DNA of 64,000 nucleotides, taken from assembly GCF_003003255.1 (NCBI RefSeq), contig NZ_PVTD01000003.1:124001-188000 (forward strand), given 5' to 3'. Numbering within the stretch: the first letter of the stretch is position 1; each line of letters begins with the position of its first letter. A model generated the notes under the pieces. The model was not told the DNA's origin. It searched no databases and worked only from the letters and a program-made list of their open reading frames with translations. Origin of the DNA: Aliiruegeria haliotis. GTDB taxonomy: Bacteria; Pseudomonadota; Alphaproteobacteria; Rhodobacterales; Rhodobacteraceae. Both the position numbers and the translations under genes were made by a program. Positions 1-8,756 of the stretch are shown here, in pieces.

Positions 1-762
1 GTCGACGCCTCGGTCATTGATCCCGACGGGACGGAAGTTGCCCTGGATGGACAGTTGCAGCAGACCGCGGCGGGTCAGTTCATCGGCGATCTGCGCAGGG
101 ACCAGTTCAATGGAGACACCAACCTCTTCTTCGCCGTGGGCGCGCTCCAGAGCAATCGCCGCTGGACCCTGCGGTTGAACGCGACAAGGGTCCTTCAGGG
201 CGAGGTGCATGCCTGGGCACACACGGCCAGCTTCGACAACGCGCGCAACATCTTCATGTCCCAGACCTCGCCCCTTCATTCGATCGGCATGCCTGCGACC
301 GAGGAACGCGCAATCTCCGTAGGCTCCTTTGTCAGCCGTGCGGGCATCCTCCCGGGCGACCCGCCGCTGCCGGGACTCGCTGGGGGACAGATCTCGCCCT
401 TTTCCAGCAACGGACCCACCCGGACCGGCGTGCAGCGACCGGTGATCGCCGGGCCTGGTCAACATGTGGTCGCCGCCCTTGCCAGCAACAGCACTCTGGC
501 CAACGATCCGAGGTTCGCGCCGCGCCGCCTGCCGGGCAACCAGTACATTTCGATTCAGGGTACCAGCATGGCAACGCCGTTTCTGACCGGCGTCATCGCC
601 CTCATGTTGCAACAGGAACCGCACCTGACGCCTGAGGACATCCAGCTTCGGCTGCGGGCAACCGGACAAAGGGACGACGACACTGGCGCGGTCTGGAACC
701 CGGCATTCGGCTACGGCAAAGTGGATGTCGAGGCACTTCTGGACTATCTTGTCGTGACCTGA
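1..762 (+). CDS. Subtilisin-like serine protease (S8 family), C-terminal part
   Basis: The reading frame is open from the first base, so the gene begins upstream of the window and only the last 253 residues are seen. The catalytic serine motif GTSMATP is present (Ser codon 565-567), followed by the usual helix (TGVIALMLQQ) and a C-terminal GYGKVDVEALL segment typical of subtilases. The Asp and His of the triad would lie upstream and cannot be checked. Subtilases are usually exported, but the signal peptide is not visible. A small gene with a propeptide-like fold pattern follows 14 bases downstream and may be its partner. The family call is firm; the substrate is unknown. Confidence 0.9.
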   Translation, partial: VDASVIDPDGTEVALDGQLQQTAAGQFIGDLRRDQFNGDTNLFFAVGALQSNRRWTLRLNATRVLQGEVHAWAHTASFDNARNIFMSQTSPLHSIGMPATEERAISVGSFVSRAGILPGDPPLPGLAGGQISPFSSNGPTRTGVQRPVIAGPGQHVVAALASNSTLANDPRFAPRRLPGNQYISIQGTSMATPFLTGVIALMLQQEPHLTPEDIQLRLRATGQRDDDTGAVWNPAFGYGKVDVEALLDYLVVT

Positions 763-776
763 TCGCGGGGATCTGC

Positions 777-1130
777 ATGAGTGACACCGGCAAGACGTCG
801 CCAAACCCGAAGAAGATCGCGTCCAGCCTGGCCGGCTGGGCGGCGGGAGGCGACCCGGACCAGACCCGCACGGTGATCTTTCGCATTGCGCCGGACGCCG
901 ATCCCGAAGTCATGGCCCGAACGCTCACTGACTTGAACGTCACGGTAACGAGTTCCGGTGTCGGCGTCATCGTGGGCAACCTGCCCAGACGCAGCCTTTC
1001 GCGGGCCGTCGAGGTGCCAGGTATGGTGAGGATCGAGGACCCGATGAAACTGGCACCGAGGGGTGAGGAAGGTTCGGCCGAATTTCTGTCCTACATGGGC
1101 GGGAAGGCACCGCGCCTGCCGGACGATTGA
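777..1130 (+). CDS. Small protein resembling a stand-alone subtilase propeptide (I9-like)
   Basis: This 117-residue protein has no signal peptide or membrane segment. Residues about 30-95 read as strand (RTVIFRIA), helix (PEVMARTLTDL), strand pair (VTVTSSGVGVIVGNLP), helix (RRSLSRAVEVPG) and strand (MVRIEDPMKL). That order matches the ferredoxin-like fold of subtilase propeptides (inhibitor I9), including the 'pGv..ie.d' ending. It starts 14 bases after the protease stop, so the two are probably co-transcribed. The inference is that it acts as a separate chaperone or inhibitor of the protease. The fold call is by eye, and it could be an unrelated small hypothetical protein. Confidence 0.6.
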   Translation: MSDTGKTSPNPKKIASSLAGWAAGGDPDQTRTVIFRIAPDADPEVMARTLTDLNVTVTSSGVGVIVGNLPRRSLSRAVEVPGMVRIEDPMKLAPRGEEGSAEFLSYMGGKAPRLPDD

Positions 1131-1511
1131 CACCGGCACCAAGCGTTCAAGACATTCGCGCACAATCGACCGTCCGGAGTTTCGCACTCTCCGATTGGCG
1201 GAGTGGGTTGTCGGCACCCCGGTTCTCTCGGTGCCATGTCTGGCGACGGGAGGGGACAACACCAGTTCAGCCAGCCGATGCTTGGCAACCCGCTCCAACA
1301 GCCAGCAGACCAAGATAGCTGCACGTGATCTGAAGCCGGGGCACCCAGCAGGAAGCGCCCCGTGCCAATAAAGTTGCAAGCCGATATGCCTGAAGCGACG
1401 GCGCATCCACCATGGCCTTTTCCGCAAGTCGTTGATCGCAATTGCGTTGTCGAGTCCGATTTGGCATCGTGACGGTTCTTGTCCAGACGGGATCTCAAGG
1501 AGCACGGATTG
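1131..1511. other. Intergenic tract without a convincing gene
   Basis: No frame here shows coding character with a ribosome site. An AAGGAG Shine-Dalgarno for the next gene lies at 1497-1502. The text resembles the gene-free tracts at 50950-51391 and 56430-56962, and all three may be decayed spacer repeats. Confidence 0.4.
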
Positions 1512-2069
1512 ATGAAACTCCTGTTGCGCTGTTCTGTTGCCCTCACTCTTGCGGCAAGCCTTTGCCCGACATGGCTCACCGCAGAGGAGGCGCCGCGGGT
1601 CATCCGGCTGGAGGAGAACCTTGCCTTCGGTGACCTGCTCGTTCTGGGAGAGGCGGAAAACGTTCACTTGCCCGAGTTCAACGTCACATGGCCGGCCCGG
1701 ATCGACACCGGGGCGACGACGACCTCTATCCACGCCGTCGATATCGAGATCTTCGAGAGGGACGGCAAGGAATGGGTCCGCTTTACCCTGCGCAACGATG
1801 AAGACGACACCTCTATCGAGACCTCCCGGCCCGTTGAACGGATGGTGCGGATCAAGAAACGCGAGAGCGAGGAAAGCCACCAGCGCGCGGTCGTCCAACT
1901 GGACGTGACAATCGGCGAGGTGTCACGCAGAATCGAGGTCAACCTGACGGATCGAGGGGATTTCGAGTTCCCTTTGCTGATTGGTCGGAATTTCCTGCAG
2001 CAGGTGGCCATCGTCGACGTCAGCCAGTCCTATGTGCAGGACACGCCCCAACCCGCCAAGGAAGAGTGA
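1512..2069 (+). CDS. RimB/RloK-type retropepsin-like protease family protein (PF05618)
   Basis: This 185-residue protein has a cleavable signal sequence (MKLLLRCSVALTLAASLCPTWLTAEE), so it is probably periplasmic. The motif RIDTGATTTS is the aspartyl-protease-like DTGA motif of the 'ATP-dependent zinc protease' family (PF05618, RimB/RloK), and a second conserved segment FPLLIGRNFL follows. The start at 1512 follows an AAGGAG ribosome site at 1497-1502. The stop is one base before the ATG of the transglutaminase/7TM gene, and an ATP-grasp ligase comes after that. This three-gene set is a recurring, poorly understood amidoligase-associated system. The peptide or glutamyl substrate is unknown. 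Confidence 0.85.
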   Translation: MKLLLRCSVALTLAASLCPTWLTAEEAPRVIRLEENLAFGDLLVLGEAENVHLPEFNVTWPARIDTGATTTSIHAVDIEIFERDGKEWVRFTLRNDEDDTSIETSRPVERMVRIKKRESEESHQRAVVQLDVTIGEVSRRIEVNLTDRGDFEFPLLIGRNFLQQVAIVDVSQSYVQDTPQPAKEE

Positions 2070-2070
2070 C

Positions 2071-3603
2071 ATGTCAGCCAAGTCCCAGCTTCGGATCATC
2101 GTCACGGTCCTCCTGATCGTCGGGTTCGGGATGACAGCCTTCAAGCATTTCGGCCTCGGGTTCCCGCTGACACCGGGGATGAAGGAGACCGTCTGGACAG
2201 CAGAGGCGAGGATTTCCTTCCAAGCAGCCGGTGAACCGGTGAAAGTATCGATGAGCCTTCCACAAGGCACCGACACGCTGCTGGTGGTGGATCAGGGGGC
2301 AGCCGGTCGCGGTTTTGGTTTCCACATCGAAAAGGATGGCCCCGGCCGCACCGGCGTCTGGCAAGCGCGTGCGCCGGTCGGAAACCACTCGCTCTACTAC
2401 CGCGCCCGGATCTACCGCGGCAACGGCACACCGCCCGCCCATGCCCCCGGCGATCCGGAGATCCCGCAGGCCCCGATCTTCACCGAGGATCAGGCCGACG
2501 CGGCTGACACCATACTCGCAGAGGCGCACACATTCTCGGCCGACCCGGAGGGGATGGCGATCCGCCTCGCTCAGGCGCTTGGCTCTGATGCCCCCTCACC
2601 GGCCGCCACAGCGCTGTTTCCCGACGAGCCGACCAGCCGAGAGGAAGTGGCAATGATCGTTCGCTTGCTGCACGCCGCCGGGATCCCCGCGCACCAGCTG
2701 CGTGGCATTGCGCTGGACGAGGACGGATCCAATTCCGGTCTGCAAACAATGTTCGAAGTCTGGACAGGCGAGCAATGGGTCGCGATCAATCCGGCGACTG
2801 CGGAAGTCGGACTGCCTGAACTGTTCCTACCCTTCCAGCGTGGTGAAGAAGCCATTTTTGAGGTGGAGGGCGCCTTCGGATCCAAGATCCAGTTCTCCGC
2901 TATCGCCGACGAGATTTCGTCGCGGCGCGGTGCGCTCGCCGCGTCGAAGGCAAGCGGGTCATTGCTCGTCGACTTCTCGATTTTCTCTCTGCCAGTCGAG
3001 AGCCAGAAAACCTTTGCTACGCTCTTGTTGATCCCGATCGGCGCTCTCGTTGTCGTCGTGTTGCGCAACCTCGTCGGATTGCAGACATCCGGTACCTTCA
3101 TGCCGATCCTGATCGCGCTGGTCTTTGTTCAGACGGAGTTGATTCCCGGGCTGACGCTGTTCCTCGTCGTGGTCAGCATCGGCCTTTTCATCCGCGGCTA
3201 CCTGACCTCGCTCAACCTGTTGCTGGTTCCACGAATAGCCGCCGTCCTGATCGTCGTGATATCGCTCTACATCTTCCTGTCGGTCGTCGGATTCAAACTC
3301 GGCTTCACGACAGCCCTGTCGGTCACGTTCTTCCCGATGATCATCATCTCCTGGACCATCGAACGCATGTCCGTTCTGGCCGAGGAGGAGGGCATGAAGG
3401 ACGTGCTCATACAAGGCGGGGGCAGTCTTCTGACGGCGGTTCTTGCCTATCTGGTGATGACCAACCGCTACGTCTCCTACTGGGCCTTCGAGTTCCCCGA
3501 GCTTTTGCTGGTCGTGCTCGCGATCATCCTGGTGATCGGTCAGTACACGGGCTACCGCCTGAGCGAGCTGCGCCGGTTCGAGCCGCTCGCGAGGGACAAG
3601 TGA
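2071..3603 (+). CDS. Inactive transglutaminase fused to a seven-helix membrane domain
   Basis: The protein has 510 residues. An N-terminal membrane anchor (residues about 8-24) precedes a roughly 270-residue extracytoplasmic region with a transglutaminase-like core, including a GEQWVAINPATAEVGLP segment. About seven hydrophobic helices fill residues 310-500. This matches the family named 'inactive transglutaminase fused to 7 transmembrane helices' (PF14400/PF14402), which lacks the catalytic Cys-His-Asp set. It begins one base after the RimB-like gene, and its stop overlaps the start of the ATP-grasp gene (TGATG). It probably works with both as a membrane peptide-binding or signalling partner. 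The family is clear; the biological role is not. Confidence 0.88.
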   Translation: MSAKSQLRIIVTVLLIVGFGMTAFKHFGLGFPLTPGMKETVWTAEARISFQAAGEPVKVSMSLPQGTDTLLVVDQGAAGRGFGFHIEKDGPGRTGVWQARAPVGNHSLYYRARIYRGNGTPPAHAPGDPEIPQAPIFTEDQADAADTILAEAHTFSADPEGMAIRLAQALGSDAPSPAATALFPDEPTSREEVAMIVRLLHAAGIPAHQLRGIALDEDGSNSGLQTMFEVWTGEQWVAINPATAEVGLPELFLPFQRGEEAIFEVEGAFGSKIQFSAIADEISSRRGALAASKASGSLLVDFSIFSLPVESQKTFATLLLIPIGALVVVVLRNLVGLQTSGTFMPILIALVFVQTELIPGLTLFLVVVSIGLFIRGYLTSLNLLLVPRIAAVLIVVISLYIFLSVVGFKLGFTTALSVTFFPMIIISWTIERMSVLAEEEGMKDVLIQGGGSLLTAVLAYLVMTNRYVSYWAFEFPELLLVVLAIILVIGQYTGYRLSELRRFEPLARDK

Positions 3604-4556
3604 TGTTTGGCCTGGCAACCCCGTGGCAGCTTTCGCGGGCCGGGATCGTCGGCATGAACCGCCGCAATGTTCAGCTGATCGCCGAGAACAATCCCCGCCA
3701 CCTCTATCCCCTCGTGGATGACAAGCTGCGAACCAAGCAGTTGCTGGAGACCCACGGGCTCGCCGCGCCACAACTGATCGGAGTGGTGAAGCAGACGGGT
3801 CAGATCAAGGAGCTTCCCGGTTTTCTGGAACCGCACAGGCAATTCGTGATCAAGCCAGCGCGAGGCTCTGGCGGAAAAGGGATCCTTGTGGTGTCCGGAC
3901 GCGAGGGCGACAGCTACGTCAAACCCTCCGGAAGCACGATCGGTTTCGAGGCCGTCGCCCGACACATAAACAACACGTTGTCGGGACTGTTTTCGCTTGG
4001 CGGCAAGCCGGACGTGGCGATGATCGAGTCCATGGTCGATTTCGACCGGGTTTTCGACGGGTTCACATTCGAAGGCGTGCCCGACATCCGGGTGATCGTC
4101 TACAAGGGGTTTCCGACAATGGCGATGACGCGGTTGTCCACCAGCGCTTCCGACGGGAAGGCCAACCTGCATCAGGGGGCGGTGGGCGTCGGGTTGGACA
4201 TCGCGACCGGGCACGCTCTGCGCGCCGTGATGAACGGTGTCCCGGTGGAGACGCATCCCGATACCGGGGCGACGCTCGCCGACATCCAGGTCCCGCACTG
4301 GCCAGATCTGGTCCGGCTCTCGGCACGCTGTCAGGTTGCAAGCGGTCTTGGGTATCTCGGCACAGATATCGTGCTGGACCGCAACCAGGGGCCTCAGGTA
4401 CTTGAACTGAATGCGCGACCGGGACTAGCAATCCAGGTCGCCAATGGCGCTGGCATGGCTGGAAGGATTGATCGGATCGAAGCGTTGCTTGCCAGCGGCG
4501 AGGCGCCGGAACAGCCCGAGGATCGCGCGGACTGGGCGATGGAGGCGTTCGCCTAG
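3603..4556 (+). CDS. Alpha-L-glutamate ligase-like protein (ATP-grasp, RimK-related)
   Basis: This 317-residue ATP-grasp enzyme carries the nucleotide-binding lysine segment FVIKPARGSGGKGI (residues about 80-93). The C-terminal metal-binding motif is LELNARPGLAIQVANGAG (residues about 263-280). It belongs to the sugar-transferase-associated/RimK-like ATP-grasp group (PF14397), which forms amide bonds by ligating amino acids such as glutamate to a carboxylate. The ATG at 3603 overlaps the stop of the 7TM gene by one base, so translation is coupled. A GTG directly before it at 3600 is an alternative start. Together with the RimB-like and 7TM proteins it forms a predicted peptide-modification system with unknown acceptor. 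Confidence 0.88.
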   Translation: MFGLATPWQLSRAGIVGMNRRNVQLIAENNPRHLYPLVDDKLRTKQLLETHGLAAPQLIGVVKQTGQIKELPGFLEPHRQFVIKPARGSGGKGILVVSGREGDSYVKPSGSTIGFEAVARHINNTLSGLFSLGGKPDVAMIESMVDFDRVFDGFTFEGVPDIRVIVYKGFPTMAMTRLSTSASDGKANLHQGAVGVGLDIATGHALRAVMNGVPVETHPDTGATLADIQVPHWPDLVRLSARCQVASGLGYLGTDIVLDRNQGPQVLELNARPGLAIQVANGAGMAGRIDRIEALLASGEAPEQPEDRADWAMEAFA

Positions 4557-4597
4557 ATCAGCTTCGCTGCACCGGGTCCCTTGGAATCCCAACCGGA

Positions 4598-5461
4598 CTA
4601 TTCCGCCGCGAGCGGCATCGATGCGAGACGCCCGATATCGGCAATGTCCGAGATCACGCCCCGCAGCGTTTCCCGAAAGCCGCTGAAGTCCCGGCTGGGC
4701 TGGATCTTGCGCTCGTCCATGTAGAGCGAGCGGTCGATCTCTACCTGGATTGCATGCTGTTTGCGGGACGGTCGCCCGTAGTGCTCGGCGATGTAGGCGC
4801 CTGCGAAGGGTGCGTTTCGTGCAACCCGCAGACCTGCCCGCGTGAACGCGACCTCGACACGATCCATGATTTCCGGGGAGCAGGCCGCCCCGAACCGGTC
4901 GCCAAGAACGACATGCGGTTTGCGATTGTCCGACCCCGGAACAGATTGCACAGCCTCGTGCGGCATCGAATGGCAATCCACCAGGATGGACGAGCCGAAG
5001 GCGTTCTTACTTTCGTCCAGCAGGGATTGAAGTCGCTCGTGATACGGATGCCAGAAACCGTTCAACCGCCCTCGCGCTTCGGCCAGCGGCAGCTTTCCGC
5101 GATAGATTGCACGCCCGTTCGAAACCACTCGGGGGATCACTCCAAGACCCGAGGCCACCCGGGGATTGTGGGTCAGGCTGCGTGCGCCCTGGATCACGGC
5201 CGGGTCAAGCTCGTCAGCACCGCGGTTGAGGTCGACAAAGGCTCTCGGTGCCCGCGCGGCCAGTAACGGCGCTCCAAACCCGGTTCCCGTTTCGAACAAC
5301 CGATCGACGAACGCGTCTTCCGAACTGCGAATCGACATCTCGTCCAACACGGAGCGTCGCAGGAAATCCCAACTGTAGTCGCACCCGCTGTGCGGGGACG
5401 AAAACACCACACAGGTGGTGCGGTTCGCAGGCAAACTCAGGCGAAATGGCAGTTCGGTCAT
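4598..5461 (-). CDS. N-formylglutamate amidohydrolase family protein
   Basis: The 287-residue protein matches the N-formylglutamate amidohydrolase family (PF05013). It has an N-terminal FSSPHSG metal-binding motif, VDLNRGADELDP, ILVDCHSMP and a late QVEIDRSLYMDE segment. Family members hydrolyse N-formyl-glutamate to glutamate and formate in histidine degradation, though many paralogues act on other acyl-amino acids. No hut genes are nearby, so the histidine role is uncertain. The start at 5461 is set by an AAGGAG site just upstream; a longer frame to 5524 lacks one. It converges on the ATP-grasp operon, so a functional link is not implied. Confidence 0.85.
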   Translation of the reverse strand: MTELPFRLSLPANRTTCVVFSSPHSGCDYSWDFLRRSVLDEMSIRSSEDAFVDRLFETGTGFGAPLLAARAPRAFVDLNRGADELDPAVIQGARSLTHNPRVASGLGVIPRVVSNGRAIYRGKLPLAEARGRLNGFWHPYHERLQSLLDESKNAFGSSILVDCHSMPHEAVQSVPGSDNRKPHVVLGDRFGAACSPEIMDRVEVAFTRAGLRVARNAPFAGAYIAEHYGRPSRKQHAIQVEIDRSLYMDERKIQPSRDFSGFRETLRGVISDIADIGRLASMPLAAE

Positions 5462-5615
5462 ATCGTCTCCTTCGCCCCACCATATAGCGGTATAAATTCT
5501 CTCTCCAAAAGCCCTTGAACCCACCGCCGGTTCCTTTTATACGCCCTCCACCGACGCGGAATCGACCGCGTCCTTTTCCTTTCGGGAACGGGACGCAGCA
5601 GGTTTGGCGCCGGAC

Positions 5616-5690
<75 letters not shown>

Positions 5691-5766
5691 TGAGATTGGG
5701 CCGGGAAACCGGCTTTGTTGAAACCCTTGGCGCCGTTCAGCGCCAGAGCTAGAGAAAGGGAAGGCC

Positions 5767-5892
5767 ATGAAGGTCCGCAACTCGCTCCGCTCGCTGAAAA
5801 ACCGGCATCGGGATTGCCGTATCGTGCGCCGCAAGGGCCGCGTGTACGTCATCAACAAGACCCAGCGCCGCTTCAAGGCCCGCCAGGGCTGA
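5767..5892 (+). CDS. rpmJ: 50S ribosomal protein L36
   Basis: This 41-residue, very basic protein begins [20 protein letters not shown] and continues [21 protein letters not shown]. That is the longer proteobacterial L36 form (YkgO-like), which lacks the full zinc-binding cysteine set: only one cysteine is present, against four in the zinc-binding form. It binds 23S rRNA in the large subunit. An AGGGAAGG ribosome site precedes the ATG. It sits 76 bases after tRNA-Val and is followed by a strong terminator. Confidence 0.96.
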   Translation: MKVRNSLRSLKNRHRDCRIVRRKGRVYVINKTQRRFKARQG

Positions 5893-5912
5893 TCAGCGCA
5901 GATCGGAAATGA

Positions 5913-5944
5913 AAGAGGGTCGCAGGAAACTGCGGCCCTCTTTT
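5913..5944 (+). terminator. Rho-independent terminator after rpmJ
   Basis: A 13-bp stem (5913-5925 with 5930-5942, one G-T pair) with a GAAA loop ends in a run of Ts. It closes the rpmJ transcript. Confidence 0.9.
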
Positions 5945-6165
5945 CGTATTTGGTTCCCCCTCTCATCCTCCTTTTCTCTGCCACACGATCCCATTGACCG
6001 GAAATGTGCCGTGCAAAGCGGCAAATTGCCTGTTCGCTACGCAATTCTCCCCAATGCTGCCAATGCGCTTCCACGCCACCGCACGATTGCCACAACGACG
6101 ACACTTTTATTGACCAGGTGAGTCGCGCCGGATACGCCTTGACCAAAGAATAAAGGAGGAAGATC

Positions 6166-8133
6166 TTGCAGTTATCCCAGATTCAGAATGAAGTACTTGC
6201 CGGCTCCGTCGGTTTCTCCCCGGTGGGACACGAGCCTGATATCGCAACATTGGCGAACGGCGATCTGATTGTCGTCTGGAGCGAACTCCTCGAACGGCCG
6301 ACATCAAAGCACGATGACGTAGACAGCGCGGTTTTTGCGCGATTGTTCTCGGACACCGGATCGCCTCTTGGCGATTCATTTCAGGTCAACACCTGGCAAC
6401 CCTTCCGGCAGGACGCCCCGCAAGTCGCCGCACTGGAAGACGGCGGTTGGAGCATCGCCTGGACGCAGTCGGCGCAATATGGCGACAATCCATTCGATGT
6501 CGATGTATTCATGTACTCCTACTTCTTGGACGGGAGCCAACGCACGAGCGGATCAATTGACCTGTACCCGGACGGCCCGTCGGAATCCGCTGACGGATCC
6601 GGTTTCGTGGAGTGGCCACAGGATCCCGCGGAGCAGCTGCACGAACTGGTCTCGATTTCAAACAATCGACTGGTGGTTGTGCTCGGCAGTGGTCAGGTCA
6701 ATGTCATCTCTCCAAGCGGGTATCGCTTGGAGTCCTTCGCCGCTGCAACCCTCACCGACTACGTCGATACCGACATAGCGCAACTCCCGAATGGCGATAT
6801 CGTACGGGCGTCTGCGAACGGCGACTCCGTTATTCAGTTGGTTCTGACGGATACCAGCTTCGATGCCCCGAGCGTGCGCAAAGGGATATACGGGCCTCTC
6901 AACCTGTCCCTGAAAGGCACAAAAGGCGAGGACTTCGCCAAATACCAGGTTGAGGTTGCCCCGCTCAAGGACGGGCACTTCGCCGTCGCCTACACCGAAC
7001 AGATCGACAAGGAGAATATCCGCGTTCTCGTTGATGTGCTGAGCAACTACGGCGCGTTCGAGTATCACGCTGGCGAGTATACCTACCGCAACAACCAGAT
7101 CGACCGCGACGGCAAGGTCGACAGCACCAGCGACACGCTCGACATGATCGGTCTGGCAAATGGCGGTGCCGCGCTGGCCGTGGACAAGACCAACGCCATC
7201 GATCTCTACCTGCTGGATGCGAATGGAGAGATTGCCGATCAGGTCACGGTCGGTCGATCAAGCGGCCCCAAGAGCGCCCCGAGCCTGACCGAAACCGATG
7301 ATGGCCGCATTGCAATCGCCTTTCATGACGCAAGCGGCAGGGCGATCCGCGGCGACACCGACACCGTTCACGTTGCTTTCTATGACGTCGAGGGAGGCAA
7401 TATCAAACTCACAGGCACTTCCGCCGGCGACAAGCTTCGCGGCCAGGGGGGCAACGACAAACTGTTCGGCTTCGCCGGTGACGACGTTCTCCGGGGCGGC
7501 AAGGGCTATGATCTTCTCGTTGGCGGTAAGGGGAACGACAAGCTCGTCGGCGGGCTCCAGAACGACACCCTGCGTGGCGGTGAAGGGAACGACGCCTTGT
7601 TTGGCCAGGCCGGAGATGACGGGCTGAACGGCCAGGATGGCAATGACATTCTGAAAGGCGGCTCCGGAGCCGATTCGATCTCGGGAGAGGACGGAAACGA
7701 CAGACTGAGTGGCGGTCAGGGCGTCGACAAGCTTTTTGGCGGACAGGGCAACGATAAGCTCGGCGGCGGACGCGACAATGATGTCCTATTGGGCGGCCGT
7801 GGGGATGACGTGCTGAAGGCGAGCTTGGGCGATGATCTTCTACGCGGCGGCGGAGGCACGGACCGGCTCCTCGGCGGGGCCGGGTCCGACATCTTCGTCT
7901 TCGCTGGCAGCTTTGGCACCGACACGATCACCGACTTCAGCGTATCGGACGGCGATGTGATCCGGATGCTGTCTGGAAATGGCGAGGCGCACAGTCTCAC
8001 AGCGTTCAAGAACGCGGCACGGAACGAAAGCGGCAGCGTGACCTACGATTTGGACAACGACGGCCTCAACGTGATCATTCTCGAAGGAATCACGATGGGA
8101 GAACTGACCGCCGGTTCCTTCGACTTCACCTGA
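6166..8133 (+). CDS. Secreted RTX calcium-binding protein (type I secretion substrate)
   Basis: The protein has 655 residues. The first 410 hold repeated units of the form 'l.nGd.ivvW' (LANGDLIVVW, LEDGGWSIAW, LKDGHFAVAYTE, TDDGRIAIAF), which suggest a beta-propeller-like domain. Residues about 415-577 are a tandem array of glycine/aspartate nonapeptides (GGxGxDxLx) that bind calcium outside the cell. There is no N-terminal signal peptide, as expected for type I export through a C-terminal signal; the tail is TAGSFDFT. Translation begins at TTG 6166, six bases after AAGGAGG. No ABC exporter genes lie in the window. Adhesin, S-layer-like or enzymatic functions cannot be told apart. Confidence 0.85.
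   Translation: MQLSQIQNEVLAGSVGFSPVGHEPDIATLANGDLIVVWSELLERPTSKHDDVDSAVFARLFSDTGSPLGDSFQVNTWQPFRQDAPQVAALEDGGWSIAWTQSAQYGDNPFDVDVFMYSYFLDGSQRTSGSIDLYPDGPSESADGSGFVEWPQDPAEQLHELVSISNNRLVVVLGSGQVNVISPSGYRLESFAAATLTDYVDTDIAQLPNGDIVRASANGDSVIQLVLTDTSFDAPSVRKGIYGPLNLSLKGTKGEDFAKYQVEVAPLKDGHFAVAYTEQIDKENIRVLVDVLSNYGAFEYHAGEYTYRNNQIDRDGKVDSTSDTLDMIGLANGGAALAVDKTNAIDLYLLDANGEIADQVTVGRSSGPKSAPSLTETDDGRIAIAFHDASGRAIRGDTDTVHVAFYDVEGGNIKLTGTSAGDKLRGQGGNDKLFGFAGDDVLRGGKGYDLLVGGKGNDKLVGGLQNDTLRGGEGNDALFGQAGDDGLNGQDGNDILKGGSGADSISGEDGNDRLSGGQGVDKLFGGQGNDKLGGGRDNDVLLGGRGDDVLKASLGDDLLRGGGGTDRLLGGAGSDIFVFAGSFGTDTITDFSVSDGDVIRMLSGNGEAHSLTAFKNAARNESGSVTYDLDNDGLNVIILEGITMGELTAGSFDFT
7408..7890 (+). repeat. RTX nonapeptide repeat array
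   Basis: About 17 consecutive coding repeats of 27 bases (GGxGxDxLx type) occupy this stretch of the secreted protein gene. The last units lead into FVFAGSFGTDTITDFS, the usual end cap of RTX domains. Confidence 0.85.
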
Positions 8134-8166
8134 TACTGACCGGGGTGGCCATCCGCGTCGCCCCGG

Positions 8167-8628
8167 TCATCCCGGCACCGGATAGCCGCGCCAGGATTTG
8201 ATCGACCGCAGGGCGAAGCTTGTTTGCATGCCTGAAACGCCGGGCAGGCGTGCCAGACAGTTGCGATGAATGTTGTCGTAGTGCCCGACGTCGCGGGCGA
8301 CGATGCGCAGGATGTAGTCCGCCGTCCCTGTTGTCAGCACGCATTCCAGGATCTCTTCATAAAGCATCACGGCGCGCTCGAAGGCGTCCATTGCCTCCTG
8401 GCTCTGGGATGTCAGCGTGATGTCGACAAAGACCTCCAGGTTGAGGCCGAGGGCCTTCCGGTTGACCCGTGCGGAGTAGCCATCGATGAGGCCGGCACTC
8501 TCCAGGAGCTTCACCCGCCGGTGACAGGCTGACGAGGATAGCCCGATCCTCTCGGCGAGGACAGCGATGGCCACATTGGAATCGCGCTGCATCTCCCGCA
8601 GGATGTGAGCATCAAAGCGATCGAGCAT
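8167..8628 (-). CDS. Lrp/AsnC family transcriptional regulator, probable ald activator
   Basis: This 153-residue protein has an N-terminal winged-helix region ([18 protein letters not shown], then [24 protein letters not shown]). A C-terminal ligand-sensing (RAM) domain contains the [17 protein letters not shown] segment. It is transcribed divergently from alanine dehydrogenase with 128 bases between the starts. That arrangement is typical of Lrp-type regulators that activate ald in response to alanine. The start at 8628 fits the family length; a longer frame to 8685 adds a non-conserved basic stretch. The regulatory link is inferred from position. Confidence 0.9.
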   Translation of the reverse strand: MLDRFDAHILREMQRDSNVAIAVLAERIGLSSSACHRRVKLLESAGLIDGYSARVNRKALGLNLEVFVDITLTSQSQEAMDAFERAVMLYEEILECVLTTGTADYILRIVARDVGHYDNIHRNCLARLPGVSGMQTSFALRSIKSWRGYPVPG

Positions 8629-8756
8629 TTTCCACCATTTCGCGTTGTTCTTCGGATTTTTTACCACGTTCGCGTCAGATCGCACACAAGAAACGAATCA
8701 AAGTCGGTTCCGCCCGGGAGATACTCAATCATTGCGATCAGGGAGGAGGACCTACC

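Noticed and set aside
744..1898. A 384-residue minus-strand frame
   Set aside because: It overlaps the propeptide-like gene and the RimB-like gene, lacks a ribosome site and recognisable motifs, and is an antisense shadow in G+C-rich DNA.
4556..5461. A functional link between the ATP-grasp ligase and the N-formylglutamate amidohydrolase
   Set aside because: Both may concern glutamyl compounds, but the genes converge and are not co-transcribed, so adjacency alone is not enough.
7408..7890. Regular 27-base periodicity that could suggest a CRISPR or satellite repeat
   Set aside because: The period matches RTX nonapeptides in frame; the DNA repeats are imperfect and there are no spacers.
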